NCBI RefSeq assembly: GCF_012396235.1
Contig: NZ_JAAXPA010000020.1
Location: forward strand, 62,001 to 126,000
DNA: 64,000 nt
Source: Rhodococcus opacus
GTDB taxonomy: Bacteria; Actinomycetota; Actinomycetes; Mycobacteriales; Mycobacteriaceae
Direction of reading: 5' to 3'
Below are positions 51,388 through 64,000 of the stretch, piece after piece (position 1 is the first letter of the stretch; every line of letters starts with the position of its first letter). Both the position numbers and the translations under genes were made by a program. The notes beneath the pieces were generated by a model. It searched no databases. It had not been told where the DNA came from and was given only the letters and a program-made list of their open reading frames with translations.

Positions 51388-52754
51388 ATCGCACGCCCCG
51401 GATTGAGAATTCCGGTGGGGTCGAACGCTGCCTTGACTTCTGCCATCAGGGACCTCTCCACCGAGCCGATCATGGGTTCGAGGTAGCGGCGTTTGAGGTC
51501 GCCGACGCCGTGCTCGCCCGTGATGGATCCACCCAGCGCCAAGCATTGCGCCACCATCTCGTCGAAGGCCTGGTGGGCCCGTTCGGCGGCGTCCGGATCT
51601 GCGGCGTCGAACACGATCGTGGGGTGGAGGTTGCCGTCGGCGGCGTGCCCGAAGGTGCCGATGAGGAGGCGGTGGTGGTCGGCGATTCGGGTAATGGCGT
51701 CGAGCATGTGCGGTAGCCGGGGCACCGGCACGGCCAGGTCGTCGAGCAGAGTGCTGCCGCGGCGCTCGAGGGCGGTCAGCGCCACACTGCGGGCCTGCAT
51801 GAGGGCGTCGCCTTCGGCGGGGTCGGTGCTCATGTACAGCTCGGTGGCCGCGGCCGCACGGCACGCGTCCGCGCTGCGCTGCGCTTCCGCCGGGGCTGCG
51901 TCGCCGTCGCACTGGATCAACAGCAGCGCACCGGCCGTCTGGTCGAGACCCATGCGGGTCATGTCGTTGACGGCCGAGATAGTGGTGCGGTCCATGAGTT
52001 CCACCAGGCTCGGGTCGGCCACCGCCTGAATCGCCATCACCGCGTCGACCGCCCGGACGGGCTCGGCGAAGGCGGCGACGACGGTGGCCGTGCGTGCCGG
52101 TGGTCGACGCAGCCGCATGGTCGCCTCGACGATGACGGCCAGGGTGCCCTCGGACCCGACCAGCAGTTGGGTCAGGTTCAATCCGGCGACATTCTTGCGG
52201 GTGGTGGCGCCGGTGTGGATGATCCGGCCGTCGGCGAGCACCGCCTTGATCCGGGCGACGTGGTCGCCGGTGACCCCGTATTTCGCGCAGCATGCTCCGC
52301 CGGCATTGGTCGCGAGGTTTCCCCCGATCGTGGAGACGGCGCGACTGCCGGGGTCGGGAACGTACCAGAGTCCGCGCTCCGCCGCCGCGGCAGCGAGATC
52401 ACCGTTGATCACTCCCGGCTCGACCGTCGCGGTGCGGGACTGTTCGTCGATGGTGAGGATGCGGTCGAGTTTCTCGGTGCTGAGCACGATGCAGCCGTCG
52501 ATCGCGTTGGCCCCGCCGGCGAGTCCGGTGCCCGCCCCTCTCGTGACGACCGGAATGCCGTACCGGTGGGCGGTTTTCAGGGTTCTCACGACGTGGTCGG
52601 TGGTCCGGGCGCGGACCACCGCGATCGGATGCCCGGAGGGGGAGAGCATCGACTGGTCGCGGGTGTAGGCGATCATGGTGTCGCTGTCGGTCACTACGGC
52701 ATCGCCCAGCGCCGCGAGCAGACCCGCGACGGGACCGGTCGTCACCACGGTCAT
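51384..52754 (-). CDS. GlcD-type FAD-binding 2-hydroxyacid oxidase/dehydrogenase
   Basis: A 456-residue VAO-fold flavoprotein. The FAD domain contains GIPVVTRGAGTGLAGGANAI and GSRAVSTIGGNLATNAGG, and the C-terminal part has IGTFGHAADGNLHPTIVFDA and GSITGEHGVGDLKRRYLEPM, as in GlcD and D-lactate dehydrogenases. It should oxidise a 2-hydroxy acid to a 2-oxo acid, passing electrons to the respiratory chain. In this setting a product of acetol or lactaldehyde oxidation (lactate) is a reasonable substrate guess. The ATG at 52754 follows GGAAGG. Operon position: after the ABM gene. Confidence 0.9.
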   Translation of the reverse strand: MTVVTTGPVAGLLAALGDAVVTDSDTMIAYTRDQSMLSPSGHPIAVVRARTTDHVVRTLKTAHRYGIPVVTRGAGTGLAGGANAIDGCIVLSTEKLDRILTIDEQSRTATVEPGVINGDLAAAAAERGLWYVPDPGSRAVSTIGGNLATNAGGACCAKYGVTGDHVARIKAVLADGRIIHTGATTRKNVAGLNLTQLLVGSEGTLAVIVEATMRLRRPPARTATVVAAFAEPVRAVDAVMAIQAVADPSLVELMDRTTISAVNDMTRMGLDQTAGALLLIQCDGDAAPAEAQRSADACRAAAATELYMSTDPAEGDALMQARSVALTALERRGSTLLDDLAVPVPRLPHMLDAITRIADHHRLLIGTFGHAADGNLHPTIVFDAADPDAAERAHQAFDEMVAQCLALGGSITGEHGVGDLKRRYLEPMIGSVERSLMAEVKAAFDPTGILNPGRAI

Positions 52755-52804
52755 GCTTGTCCTTCCACAGTGTTGTATTCCGTCGGGTTGTGCACCGCAC
52801 CGGG

Positions 52805-53131
52805 TTACCGATTGATCTCCAGTTCGCCCATGCGGGACCAGTCGGTGCCGGGTAGGTCGGTGTGGAGGATGCGCGGTGTCTCGCTCAGTGCCGGGCGCAT
52901 CGCGTCCAATCCCTTCCGGAAGTGGTCGGCAGCGACGTGGTCGGACCCGGCCTGCCCGTCCCGGAACGCCTCGATCAGCACGAACTCGGCGGGATCGTCT
53001 GCGCTGCGATGCCATTCGAACCAGAGATTGCCCGGCTCGGATCGGGTCGCGTCGGTGAACTCCTTGGTGACGAGTAACCAGTCGTTCCGGTACTTGTCGA
53101 GGACCTTGAACTTCACCACGATGAAAATCAC
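52805..53131 (-). CDS. Putative quinol monooxygenase (ABM domain)
   Basis: A 108-residue ABM-domain protein: MIFIVVKFKVLDKYRNDWLL, then FTDATRSEPGNLWFEWHRSA and PAEFVLIEAFRDGQAGSDHV. The SEPG..wfEw and FVL.E..rd. motifs fit the YgiN group, which oxidises quinols or removes toxic semiquinones. It is separated from groEL upstream by a strong hairpin (53180-53220) and from the GlcD-type gene downstream by 50 bp. Confidence 0.88.
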   Translation of the reverse strand: MIFIVVKFKVLDKYRNDWLLVTKEFTDATRSEPGNLWFEWHRSADDPAEFVLIEAFRDGQAGSDHVAADHFRKGLDAMRPALSETPRILHTDLPGTDWSRMGELEINR

Positions 53132-53179
53132 GATGACTCACTTTCTTTCGGACGAATTCCTCACCGCCGGAACGGGGGA

Positions 53180-53220
53180 GTGGGTCACCGCCTCGCAGGA
53201 CCGTCGAGGCGGTGACCCAC
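53180..53220. terminator. Stem-loop between groEL and the ABM gene
   Basis: GTGGGTCACCGCCTCG (53180-53195) pairs perfectly with CGAGGCGGTGACCCAC (53205-53220) around a 9-nt loop. It begins 9 bp beyond the groEL stop on the minus strand. It could end or attenuate the prm transcript, or protect the 3' end of a processed mRNA. Confidence 0.8.
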
Positions 53221-53228
53221 TGCGTGCG

Positions 53229-56681
<3,453 letters not shown>

Positions 56682-56685
<4 letters not shown>

Positions 56686-57728
56686 GACGACACGGTTTCC
56701 CGCGCCCCGGCAGCGACCTCCACACCTTCCTGCCCGGCCGGCTCGGCCAGTCGCAGGTTCGCGGGAACGTCGATGTCGTACAGCGCTGCCGCGTTGAGGC
56801 CGAGGATCTTCTTTTTCTGCTCGACGGTGATCGGGGCGTACTCGCCCTGCATGTCCTCGGGGATCTGGAAGTCGACGAACTTCTCGATCAGCCACTTCGG
56901 GGTCCACAGCGCATAGTCGCTGCCGAACAGGATCTTGTCCTCGCCGATCCAGTAGAGCAACTCGCCGATGATCTGGGCGAAGTAGCGGGGCCGGGTGTGG
57001 ATGAACGGAAGGGCAACCGCCAGGCCGCCGTACACGTTCGACTCCTGGGTGGCGATCCAGCAGAAGTCCTCGAGGCGTGGCAGGCCCACGTGCTCGACGA
57101 CGAACCGCAGGTCCAGGTAGTCGGTGGCGACCTTGTCGATGTCGGAGACGTCGAACGCGTCGCGGTCGAGGGGACGGATCGTCGGACCCTTGTGGACGTG
57201 AATGTTCTTGATTCCCAACTCGATGCACTCTTCGAGGTAGCGTCGCGACCAGGGGTCGTCGAGTTTGTAGCCGCGGGAGTCGCCGTGCCATTCGGCGGTG
57301 TAGAGCTTGACGCCCTGCAGGTTCATCCGGTCGGCGTCCTTGCGGAGCTGTTCGAGCCCGGCCTCCTCGTGGCGGGGATCGTAGGCGTGGTTGTAGGTCA
57401 GTTTGCCGGGGTGCTTGGCGACCAGGGCGAGTGCTTCGTCGGTTCGCCCGAATCCGTTGTGGTAGAAGTCGCTGAGCAACGTGGCCTGGAAGACCGCGTG
57501 GTCGACGTATCCCTCCACGAAGATGTCACGCTCGAAGCGTTCGCTGCCGTAGTACGTGTAGGTGTCGTAGTCCCACATGACCTCTTCGGGGCTGAGGTTC
57601 TTGTGATAGTCGTAGAAGCAGTCGATGAACTGCTTGCCATGTACGTTCTTCTGGTTCGACTCGCGGGCGTCCCAGACGTGTACGTGGCCGTCCACGATGA
57701 AGTATTTCTGACCGTCCTTCTGATACAT
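56682..57728 (-). CDS. Amidohydrolase family protein of the prm cluster
   Basis: A 348-residue amidohydrolase-2 (ACMSD-like) protein. Metal motifs are KYFIVDGHVHVWDARESNQK at the N-terminus, LGIKNIHVHKGPT, LRFVVEHVGLPRLEDF and ILFGSDYALWTPKWLIEKFV. Related genes are conserved directly behind prmD in rhodococcal and mycobacterial clusters, and a role in enzyme maturation has been suggested; a hydrolytic substrate is not known. A hairpin (57770-57798) separates it from prmD. The ATG at 57728 follows a GAGGACC site. Confidence 0.9.
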
Positions 57729-57769
57729 CGGGTCCTCGCTTGGTCCTGTTTTTCGGATGGGCTGGGGGT

Positions 57770-57798
57770 GTCCGGGGCCACCCTGTGTGGCCCCGGAC
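57770..57798. terminator. Stem-loop between prmD and the amidohydrolase gene
   Basis: GTCCGGGGCCAC (57770-57781) and GTGGCCCCGGAC (57787-57798) form a perfect 12-bp stem with a 5-nt loop. It starts 10 bp after the prmD stop. It could be a partial terminator or a mRNA-processing boundary between the structural genes and the accessory genes. Confidence 0.75.
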
Positions 57799-57807
57799 GG
57801 CTGCGAT

Positions 57808-58149
57808 CTACTGCGCTGTGAGGTCGAATCCGATGTACTCGGCGGCGTCCTCCGGGCTGGCGAACAGCAGGGTCTTCTCGTCGAGGTGGACCATGCGCCC
57901 GTAGTGGGTGGAGCTGATCTCCTCGAAGATGGACCCGTCGAATTCCTGACCCAGGGCGTCGGTGAGTTCCTCGTAGTCGAAGTCGAGCAGGCGTTGGCCG
58001 TCGACGCGGATCATCGACGGGTACTCGGTCAGCTCCACACCGTCCTTGGCGCCCATCACCTCCGCGACGACACGGCCGATGGGGGTGTTCATCAAGGTGA
58101 CGCCACACATGTTGGAGAACTCGGTGGACGATCCGAATTGCATGCTCAC
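57808..58149 (-). CDS. prmD: Propane monooxygenase coupling (effector) protein
   Basis: A 113-residue MmoB/DmpM family effector protein: [20 protein letters not shown], then [20 protein letters not shown] and [20 protein letters not shown]. It binds the hydroxylase and tunes oxygen activation and substrate access. The GTG at 58149 overlaps the prmC stop (GTGA) and stands 8 bp behind AAGGAG, so I prefer it over the ATG two codons later (58143). Length is normal for the family. Confidence 0.93.
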   Translation of the reverse strand: MSMQFGSSTEFSNMCGVTLMNTPIGRVVAEVMGAKDGVELTEYPSMIRVDGQRLLDFDYEELTDALGQEFDGSIFEEISSTHYGRMVHLDEKTLLFASPEDAAEYIGFDLTAQ

Positions 58150-59252
58150 TGGTCCAACTCCTTGGGGATGTCGAGCCCGAGGTCCTCGAGCAGGGAACGG
58201 AACTTGTCGGTGGCGGCGTCGAAACTGGTGGCGAAGGTGATCGCCTTGTCGGCCGGCTGCGACCAGATCGGCTGCAGCGCCCGGGCGGCGTCGAGGCACC
58301 GTGGCACCCAGATGGCGAGCCAGGTGCCGAACAGCTCTTTGTTCGCCTCCCCGTGCTCGGGGTCTCGGGTGAGCAACCGGAACAGGTTGCGGGTGTAGGC
58401 GAGGTCGCGGTCGTAGTCGTGTTCGCCGGTGCCCACGATGGTGGGCGTGATGTAGTCACCGTTGCCGGCGGCGATCTGCATGACCAGTTCGCTGCGGAAC
58501 AGGGTGCCGACCAGCTGTTCGAAGACGATGTTCGAGCCGAACAGCAGCTCACACCAGTCGGGAACCGCGGTGAGCCGCTCGACGACCTCGCGGGTGGGCT
58601 GCCACTCGGGCGCGGACTGCCAGACCTCCTGGTGGGCGGTGCCGTCGAAGTTCTCGGTGGCCTCGGACAGGTCCAGGTTGAACAGGGCCAGGTCCTGGGC
58701 GAAGCGCATCTTGTGGGCGGCGTTCACCGCGACGGCGGTGTTGATCATGTTCGTCGGGCAGGACCGCTGGATGGAGGTGAACACGTGCAGCGCCAACCCG
58801 TTCTCGGCGTGCATCCACGCCCCCAGGTTGCGGGAGATGAACGTCAGCCACGGGGTGTTCCAGCCGTCGTAGACCCGGGCACGCTTGGCGTTGGACAGGC
58901 ACAACTCCACCTGGTGGACCACCTTGGAGTTGTTGCGGTAGATGGTTTGGTCCCATTCCTCGTTCGGATCGAGGAAGGCGTGCCAGTTCGACGACTTCGC
59001 GGCCGTCCACTCCTGCGGATAGCCGCCGGGACCGTCACCGAACCCGTAGATCCAGCCCTGGGAGAGGTGGCGGTCGGGATCGGGCTGCACGTCGACGGTC
59101 ACGTCCTCGTACATCGTCGACCGCTTCTTGGCCGGCGTGTAGTAGGTGAAGCTGCGGCTGCGGGAGCTGGGGAACTCCAGCGCACCGGCTTCGGAGTCGG
59201 TGAACTCGATCTTCGGGAAGCTGCGTTGCTTGGACTCGGCGGTTGCGGTCAT
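58146..59252 (-). CDS. prmC: Propane monooxygenase hydroxylase small (beta) subunit
   Basis: A 368-residue ferritin-like, non-metal-binding hydroxylase beta subunit. Typical segments are [40 protein letters not shown] and [20 protein letters not shown]. It forms the alpha2beta2 hydroxylase core with PrmA. I set the start at 59252 ([20 protein letters not shown]); the open frame continues upstream into prmB. It is 50 bp behind prmB and overlaps prmD. Confidence 0.94.
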   Translation of the reverse strand: MTATAESKQRSFPKIEFTDSEAGALEFPSSRSRSFTYYTPAKKRSTMYEDVTVDVQPDPDRHLSQGWIYGFGDGPGGYPQEWTAAKSSNWHAFLDPNEEWDQTIYRNNSKVVHQVELCLSNAKRARVYDGWNTPWLTFISRNLGAWMHAENGLALHVFTSIQRSCPTNMINTAVAVNAAHKMRFAQDLALFNLDLSEATENFDGTAHQEVWQSAPEWQPTREVVERLTAVPDWCELLFGSNIVFEQLVGTLFRSELVMQIAAGNGDYITPTIVGTGEHDYDRDLAYTRNLFRLLTRDPEHGEANKELFGTWLAIWVPRCLDAARALQPIWSQPADKAITFATSFDAATDKFRSLLEDLGLDIPKELDQ

Positions 59253-59302
59253 CTCGTTTCTCAGTTCTGTCGGTGAAGCAGGAAGGTGGTTTCCCAGGAC
59301 GT

Positions 59303-60346
59303 CTACTCGAAGGCGGGGCTGGTGAACTTGTCGTAGAAGATCTGGTCTTTCGGTGTGTCGTTCGCCTCGAGTAGTTCCAGGGCGGCGTCGACCATCGGCG
59401 GCGGCCCGCACAGGTACACCTCGGCCCGGCCGATGTCCGGTTCGCGGCGGCCGACGACGTCGGTGACGTTGCCGTCCTCGACGGCGATCGCACCCACGGG
59501 CAGCGGGTCCATCGATTCCGAGAGGCAGGCCACGAACGTGAAATTCGTCAGTCCTCGTCCGAGTTCGAGGATCTCGTCGACGTAGAACAGGTCGTGCGGG
59601 GTGCGGGCACCGTAGTAGAAGTGCACCTGCCGAGTGTTGCCCGTCTCGCTCATGTGCCGCAGCAGCGACAGAAGCGGAGCCATTCCCGCGCCGCCGCCGA
59701 TGAAGACCATCGGCAGGACATGGCCTTCCTTGATGGTGAACGACCCGTACGGTCCGGTCAGGGCGATCTCGTCACCCACCGAGATCCCGTCCTCGAGCAG
59801 CCCGGCGAACTTGCCACCGGGGTATTTCTTGATGAGGAACTCGACATGCCCCGGCGTCGATCGGGTCGTCGCCATGGAGAAGGACCGATGCTCCTCGGTG
59901 CCTGGGATGTGCAGGTCGGAGTACTGACCGGGTTTGAATTCGTATCCCGCCGGTTCGACCGGCGCCAACCGGAGCGACACGATGTCCTTGGTCATCGGCT
60001 CGATCCCGGTCACCCGAGTGCGCACATCCTGGATGGGGACACCGCCGAGAAGTTCGTCCTCGTCGAAATTGAGCAGCTCGATGGTGCAGTCGCTGTATGC
60101 AGTCGAGCGGCAGAGCAGGACGTGTCCCTCGTCGACCTCGGCGTCGTTGCACGCAAACGTCGAGTAGTCCTCCATCTGGATATCGCCTTCGAGGACAAAG
60201 GATTTGCAAGCCGAGCAGCGTCCCTCGCGGCAGCCGTGCATCAGGTGGATGCCCTGCCGGAACGCGGCATCGAGGATGTACTCGTCTTCGCCGACTTCCA
60301 TCTCGATGTCGACGGGCTCGAAGTTGATACGGTGCTTGTCGGCCAC
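59303..60346 (-). CDS. prmB: Propane monooxygenase reductase
   Basis: A 347-residue NADH-dependent reductase. The N-terminal 2Fe-2S ferredoxin domain has ligands Cys39, Cys44, Cys47 and Cys79 (HGCREGRCSACKSF and VLLCRS). The FAD motif is EHRSFSMATTRS, the NADH motif VFIGGGAGMAPLLSLLRHMS, and VYLCGPPPMVDAALELL ends the nucleotide domain. It passes electrons from NADH to the diiron centre of PrmA. It lies 85 bp behind prmA, with a stem-loop in the gap. Confidence 0.95.
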   Translation of the reverse strand: MADKHRINFEPVDIEMEVGEDEYILDAAFRQGIHLMHGCREGRCSACKSFVLEGDIQMEDYSTFACNDAEVDEGHVLLCRSTAYSDCTIELLNFDEDELLGGVPIQDVRTRVTGIEPMTKDIVSLRLAPVEPAGYEFKPGQYSDLHIPGTEEHRSFSMATTRSTPGHVEFLIKKYPGGKFAGLLEDGISVGDEIALTGPYGSFTIKEGHVLPMVFIGGGAGMAPLLSLLRHMSETGNTRQVHFYYGARTPHDLFYVDEILELGRGLTNFTFVACLSESMDPLPVGAIAVEDGNVTDVVGRREPDIGRAEVYLCGPPPMVDAALELLEANDTPKDQIFYDKFTSPAFE

Positions 60347-60385
60347 GGGGTCTCTCCTGGACTCGTGAAAATGAATGGTGAAGCG

Positions 60386-60420
60386 GTGGGTGGCGCCGGA
60401 GTGGCCGCGGCGCCACCCAC
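60386..60420. terminator. Stem-loop between prmA and prmB
   Basis: GTGGGTGGCGCC (60386-60397) pairs perfectly with GGCGCCACCCAC (60409-60420) around an 11-nt loop. It starts 12 bp after the prmA stop codon. Because prmB must be transcribed through it, it is more likely an attenuating or mRNA-stabilising element that raises prmA over prmB than a complete terminator. Confidence 0.75.
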
Positions 60421-60431
60421 CGAGCCTGAGA

Positions 60432-62066
60432 TCAGGCCGGAACTGTGCCGCCGGCGCGGTACGCGGCGATGTGCGCGTTGCGTTCGGCTTCGGACATCTC
60501 GTTCAAGAGCACGTTCGGGCTCTGGAAGGTGTTGCCCCGCACGTCGTCGAGAGTCCACATCTTCTTCGGATCGTCCAGATCGAGGTGCGGCTGGCCGACC
60601 AGGGTCTTGCCGTCGTCGCGGACGTAGCCGAGATCGGAGACGATGTCGGCGAGGTCCTTGCCGTGATGCAGGGTTTCCCACTCCCGGAATCCGGTGAGCC
60701 GGCCCATGTTCGGGGTCGGCCGGCCCTGGTACTCGCTGCGGAACGCGACGGCGTCGGTCCAGTAGCAGGTTTCCGAGCAGTACGTCCGCCACTGCTCGTC
60801 GACCTTCTCCACGACCATGTCCTCACGGATGAGGGCGGGAACCATGCAGGTCCAGCACCGGTGCGGGTACTGGTACCCGACCTCCTCGAACGCGATCGGC
60901 TTGTTGCGGCCGGGGTATGCGAGCCGGTTGTACTCCTCCCACCACTTGCCGTACTTCGAGTACCAGCCCGGGTACTTGTGCTCGAACCACTCGAAGTCCT
61001 TGTCGGTCATCGCGTCGATCCGCCAGTAGTTCACCGGCCATCCGGTGGCGAAGAACCGGGCCACCTCGTGGACGTAGCCCTTGTCGGTGATCCGCTTCCA
61101 GGCCTCCTCGACCAGGTCGTGCGGGATCGTCAGCCCGTACTTCTCGAGCGGGATGAGGTAGCTGCGGTAGTAGTCGTCGTAGATCCATCGACGCCACATC
61201 TCGGCGTAGCTTTCCCGGTCCTTGCGGCGGTCCTTCGTGCCGTACTCGATGAAGGTGCCGATCGCGGCGTCGACGACGCAGTGGTTGTTCCACCACGCGT
61301 ACCGCAGGTCACGTTCGAGCAGTGGACGGTTGCGTTCGTCGGCGAGTGCCATCAGAAGGATCGAGTAGCCGTTGGAGATGTGCCGCGACTCGTCCGACTG
61401 CACCGAGTGGAAGACCGTCGGCAACAGGTAGTCACCGTTGGCGGCCGCCTCGTCGGGCATGGCTACGAACAGGGTGTTGGTGAACGCCGTCTCGGCGACC
61501 ACGGTCAGGTAGATGTTCGCCGCGGTGATCGCGTCGCCGGTGATGAACCCTTCACCGAACTGCCTGCCGATGGTGCCCGCGTAGTTGTTCGCGAACGCCT
61601 TCTCGGTCATGTCGAAACCGGCGGGATCGATGTAGTTGTTCATGTACAGCTTCTTGAGGTTCATCTGGATCGTCGAGTGACGAACCTCGTCGATCATCTG
61701 CACCGCCAGCCCGTTGTGGATTTCCGGGTTGGGGACGGCGTCGATGGCCATCGGCATCGCTCGGGCGGCCGAGATCTCCGGGAACGGAATGATCGACAGG
61801 AACAGCTTCTGCCACTCGAGCCACCGCTGCTGCACCTGGCGGAACATGTTGCCGCGGATGGCACCGTCCATGGCGCCGTACACGCGGTTGTCCTTCTCTT
61901 CCTCCATCGGGAAGTAGGACCGCATGATCTGTTTGAGAGGATCCTTCTTCGGAGCCTTCTCGAAGGTGTAGTCGGTGCCGAACCGGGTGGCCGGGGTTGC
62001 GAATGTCGGATCCCATGACAGTTCGGTGATCTTCGCGTGGGCCTTTGTCAGGCTTTGCCTACTCAA
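60432..62066 (-). CDS. prmA: Propane monooxygenase hydroxylase large (alpha) subunit
   Basis: A 544-residue diiron hydroxylase. The six expected ligands are Glu97 ([12 protein letters not shown]), Glu127 and His130 ([12 protein letters not shown]), Glu192 (VVAETAFTN), and Glu226 and His229 ([12 protein letters not shown]). It inserts oxygen into propane, chiefly at C2, and related enzymes act on other small alkanes, alkenes and nitrosamines. Length is normal for the PrmA/MimA group. The ATG at 62066 follows GGAGG. It heads a leftward series of at least eight genes. The promoter should lie in the 203-bp gap to the divergent regulator. Confidence 0.97.
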   Translation of the reverse strand: MSRQSLTKAHAKITELSWDPTFATPATRFGTDYTFEKAPKKDPLKQIMRSYFPMEEEKDNRVYGAMDGAIRGNMFRQVQQRWLEWQKLFLSIIPFPEISAARAMPMAIDAVPNPEIHNGLAVQMIDEVRHSTIQMNLKKLYMNNYIDPAGFDMTEKAFANNYAGTIGRQFGEGFITGDAITAANIYLTVVAETAFTNTLFVAMPDEAAANGDYLLPTVFHSVQSDESRHISNGYSILLMALADERNRPLLERDLRYAWWNNHCVVDAAIGTFIEYGTKDRRKDRESYAEMWRRWIYDDYYRSYLIPLEKYGLTIPHDLVEEAWKRITDKGYVHEVARFFATGWPVNYWRIDAMTDKDFEWFEHKYPGWYSKYGKWWEEYNRLAYPGRNKPIAFEEVGYQYPHRCWTCMVPALIREDMVVEKVDEQWRTYCSETCYWTDAVAFRSEYQGRPTPNMGRLTGFREWETLHHGKDLADIVSDLGYVRDDGKTLVGQPHLDLDDPKKMWTLDDVRGNTFQSPNVLLNEMSEAERNAHIAAYRAGGTVPA

Positions 62067-62156
62067 TGTGCGCCTCCTGGATCGTGAGCCGGCCGGGCGC
62101 CGGCTGTGGGGGGACGTTGTGGAAATTGATTGAACCCCGTGATCCAGCTCTCATCC

Positions 62157-62171
62157 GTCTCAGTGTGAGAC
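62157..62171. promoter_or_regulatory. Operator GTCTCA-GTG-TGAGAC before prmA
   Basis: A perfect 6-bp inverted repeat with a 3-bp spacer, about 90 bp upstream of prmA and 100 bp upstream of the divergent GAF/Fis regulator. It is the same element found twice at 51015-51046. The position fits an activator site for prmA. Confidence 0.75.
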
Positions 62172-62269
62172 GCAGGTCACTTCCGGATGGGTGGTGGCTG
62201 CCTACACTTGCCCCGCGCCGCGGCAGACCCACGCAGCCCTCGATCAGCCGAAGCAGGAGACCAGAGCGA

Positions 62270-64000
62270 GTGACCCCACAGCCCACCAGCACGTCACACC
62301 ACCGCACGACGCCGAAGTCGAACTCGGACTCGGACTCCGAGGGGGCTCCGGCCTCGAGTTCGCCTGCAGGATCGGACTACCTACGTCTGAGCAATTGGCT
62401 CCAAGTATCCTGGTCGCGATCTCGGCAGGCGTTGGGAGACGACGACCGTCCCGCCGCCGCGTATGTCGAGCGCATGGCCACCGACACGGTGCTCGAGCGT
62501 GCCGCCCGATCCGTACTGTTCGAGTTGACCGTCGCCATCGAAAATGAGCCGGTATCACTGATTCTCACCGATGTGAACGGCATCGTGCTCTCCCGCACGG
62601 GCGGCGACAGCGCCTTGTTCACCGCACTCGACCGAGTCGACCTCGCCCCGGGCTTTCGCTACGCGGAGACCCAGGTCGGCACCAATGGAATCGGCACCGC
62701 GCTCGAGGTCGGCCGACCTCTCCTCGTGGACGGAGACCAGCACTTCAGTGGTCCGCTGCGGTCCTTCTCCTGCGCGGGAGCGCCGGTGACGCACCCCATC
62801 ACCGGGGCGATTCTCGGTGTCGTGGACCTGACCACCGCCGCGCAGAATTCCAACACCCTGTTGCTGTCCTTCGCGACACTCGCCGCAACCCGCCTTCGTG
62901 AGCGCATGCTCGACGACGCAACCGAACTGGACCGGGCGATCTTCAGTGCGTACCGGTCCGCATGCCGGCGCTCCAGCCGACCCGTCGTCGCTGTCGGTGA
63001 CGAGGTCGTGATGATGAACTCGCTGACCCGGCAACAATTCGACTCACCAGACCAGATGGCGATTCTCGAACGCACCCGAGACATCGGCGGTGAAACGACA
63101 CCGGTCACGATCCTCACCGAGCTGCCCAGCGGAACGGTCGCACGCCTGAGTTACGAGCCGACATTCACCGGTAGCCGGCTGGCAGGAGGCGTCGTCCGGA
63201 TCACGAAACAGGTTGCTTCGCTGCGCCTTTCCACTTCGAAGGCGAATGTACCCACCCCGCCCGCGATTGCCGGTGCCAGCCCGCTCTGGCGGCACACGGT
63301 CCAGGCGGTCGTCGACGCCTGCCGGCGACAGGACTGGCTGGTCCTCGACGGAGAACCCGGCGTCGGCAAGACCGCCCTGATCCGAGCGGCGCACCAACTC
63401 GTACCGGACCGCGGACTCGCCGTACTCGACGCCACCGCACTCGGCGACGACCTCCTCACCGAGGCCTCCGACGAACTCGACAGCGGATCCGACCTGGCAA
63501 TACTGCACGCACACGTCCTGAACGACACTCATCTCGCCGCACTCGCGGACCTACTGCAGGGCCCCCAGGCGCAGGAGCCACCTCGCAGACCGTGGGTGGT
63601 GCTCACCCGGTATCCCCAGGACTCGACCGACACCACTCCACTGCTGCGCATGTTCCCCAAATCGATCACGGTGCCACCCCTGCGGCACCACCTGGACGAT
63701 ATTCCCGATCTTGTGCGCAGCCTGCTCGACACCCTGGGGGCCACCGGCCTCACCCTGTCTCCGGCCGCCTTGAATCAGCTCGCGCGTCTGGCGTGGCGCG
63801 GAAACGTCACCCAGCTGAAGAAGGCTCTCGAGGACACCTACCGGCGGCAACGGTCCGGTGTCGTCGAAATCGACACCCTGCCTCCCGCATGCCGTTCCAC
63901 CACACGCCGAACGTTGACCAGGATGCAGGCGCTCGAGCGGGACGCGATCGTGGACGCGCTCGCGCTTCATGCCGGCGACAAGACTGCCGCCGCCGCCGCC
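62270..64000 (+). CDS. GAF/Fis-type regulator divergent from prmA (3' end outside the window)
   Basis: At least 577 residues, running off the window in frame. A GTG at 62270 follows CAGGAGA; an ATG at 62474 would give a shorter protein. The first about 40 residues are rich in Ser, Thr and Asp. A GAF-like domain follows (GFRYAETQVGTNGIGTALEV, FSCAGAPVTHPITGAILGVV), then an AAA-like domain with an intact Walker A (LDGEPGVGKTALIRAA) but no GAFTGA loop. The last visible part begins the Fis helix-turn-helix (LERDAIVDALALHAGDKTAA). It is a paralogue of the regulator at 49216-50964 and the probable activator of prmA. Confidence 0.88.
   Translation, partial: MTPQPTSTSHHRTTPKSNSDSDSEGAPASSSPAGSDYLRLSNWLQVSWSRSRQALGDDDRPAAAYVERMATDTVLERAARSVLFELTVAIENEPVSLILTDVNGIVLSRTGGDSALFTALDRVDLAPGFRYAETQVGTNGIGTALEVGRPLLVDGDQHFSGPLRSFSCAGAPVTHPITGAILGVVDLTTAAQNSNTLLLSFATLAATRLRERMLDDATELDRAIFSAYRSACRRSSRPVVAVGDEVVMMNSLTRQQFDSPDQMAILERTRDIGGETTPVTILTELPSGTVARLSYEPTFTGSRLAGGVVRITKQVASLRLSTSKANVPTPPAIAGASPLWRHTVQAVVDACRRQDWLVLDGEPGVGKTALIRAAHQLVPDRGLAVLDATALGDDLLTEASDELDSGSDLAILHAHVLNDTHLAALADLLQGPQAQEPPRRPWVVLTRYPQDSTDTTPLLRMFPKSITVPPLRHHLDDIPDLVRSLLDTLGATGLTLSPAALNQLARLAWRGNVTQLKKALEDTYRRQRSGVVEIDTLPPACRSTTRRTLTRMQALERDAIVDALALHAGDKTAAAAA

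Noticed and set aside
62067..62269. Possible sigma-54 (-24/-12) promoter before prmA
   Set aside because: No GG-N10-GC element in proper context was seen, and both regulators lack the GAFTGA loop. Sigma-54 is not expected in this genus.

Overview
The window is high-GC actinobacterial DNA. It carries a complete soluble propane monooxygenase (prm) cluster, F420-related genes (a deazaflavin oxidoreductase and an FbiB fragment), and many acyl-CoA, TetR and MFS genes separated by short intergenic gaps with ATGA/GTGA overlaps. This points to Rhodococcus or a close relative with a large catabolic genome. The genus is inferred from gene content; no rRNA is present. I saw no tRNA, rRNA, CRISPR array, phage or intact insertion sequence.

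Layout. (1) 0.7-3.7 kb: a UPF0182 membrane protein, then a short stretch with fused remnants of a LysR gene and a crotonase gene. (2) 4.5-11 kb: an acyl-CoA module (MFS, class III CoA-transferase, acyl-CoA dehydrogenase, LysR, two DUF202 proteins) and an orphan (S)-ureidoglycine aminohydrolase. (3) 11-15.7 kb: an XRE/MmyB-type regulator divergent from an alcohol dehydrogenase with an internal deletion, an efflux MFS, an aldo/keto reductase and a frameshifted cupin. A shared palindrome GGTACTGSCRGTACC marks both promoter regions. (4) 15.7-22.7 kb: an MFS-TetR operon with a double operator, a nitroreductase, a broken hydrolase, TSUP/AraC divergent genes and several small proteins.

(5) 22.7-41 kb is the most interesting part: a catabolic island. 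A leftward arm encodes a HyuA/HyuB pair in which HyuB carries a C-terminal acetone-carboxylase-gamma-like zinc domain, a DhbE-type acyl/aryl-AMP (CoA) ligase, an aryl-CoA-hydroxylase-like flavoprotein and a TetR regulator. A rightward arm encodes a maleate isomerase, a VOC dioxygenase-like protein, a small protein, an alpha/beta hydrolase, an aromatic-acid MFS, a 3-hydroxyacyl-CoA dehydrogenase-like SDR and a thiolase. Three promoters of the island share the same layout (TTGACN, 17 bp, AATAMT) with the -10 inside a 14-bp element GTMGAATAMTYGAC, which suggests one regulon. A plausible but unproven reading is carboxylation of a ketone or activation of an aromatic acid, CoA ligation, hydroxylation and thiolytic cleavage. 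(6) 41-42.5 kb holds decayed copies of the island's thiolase and MFS genes and an IS630-type remnant.

(7) 42.5-49 kb: a MOSC/ferredoxin-reductase fusion, a cysteine-less OsmC-like protein, a truncated FbiB, malic enzyme and small genes. (8) 49-64 kb: the prm region. prmA, prmB, prmC, prmD, an amidohydrolase, a MIP18-type protein, an alcohol dehydrogenase, a GroEL-like chaperonin, an ABM-domain protein, a GlcD-type flavoprotein and a small DUF protein all run leftward. GAF/Fis-type regulators lie at both ends, and the palindrome GTCTCA-N3-TGAGAC occurs in front of both. Strong stem-loops separate prmA/prmB, prmD/amidohydrolase and groEL/ABM.
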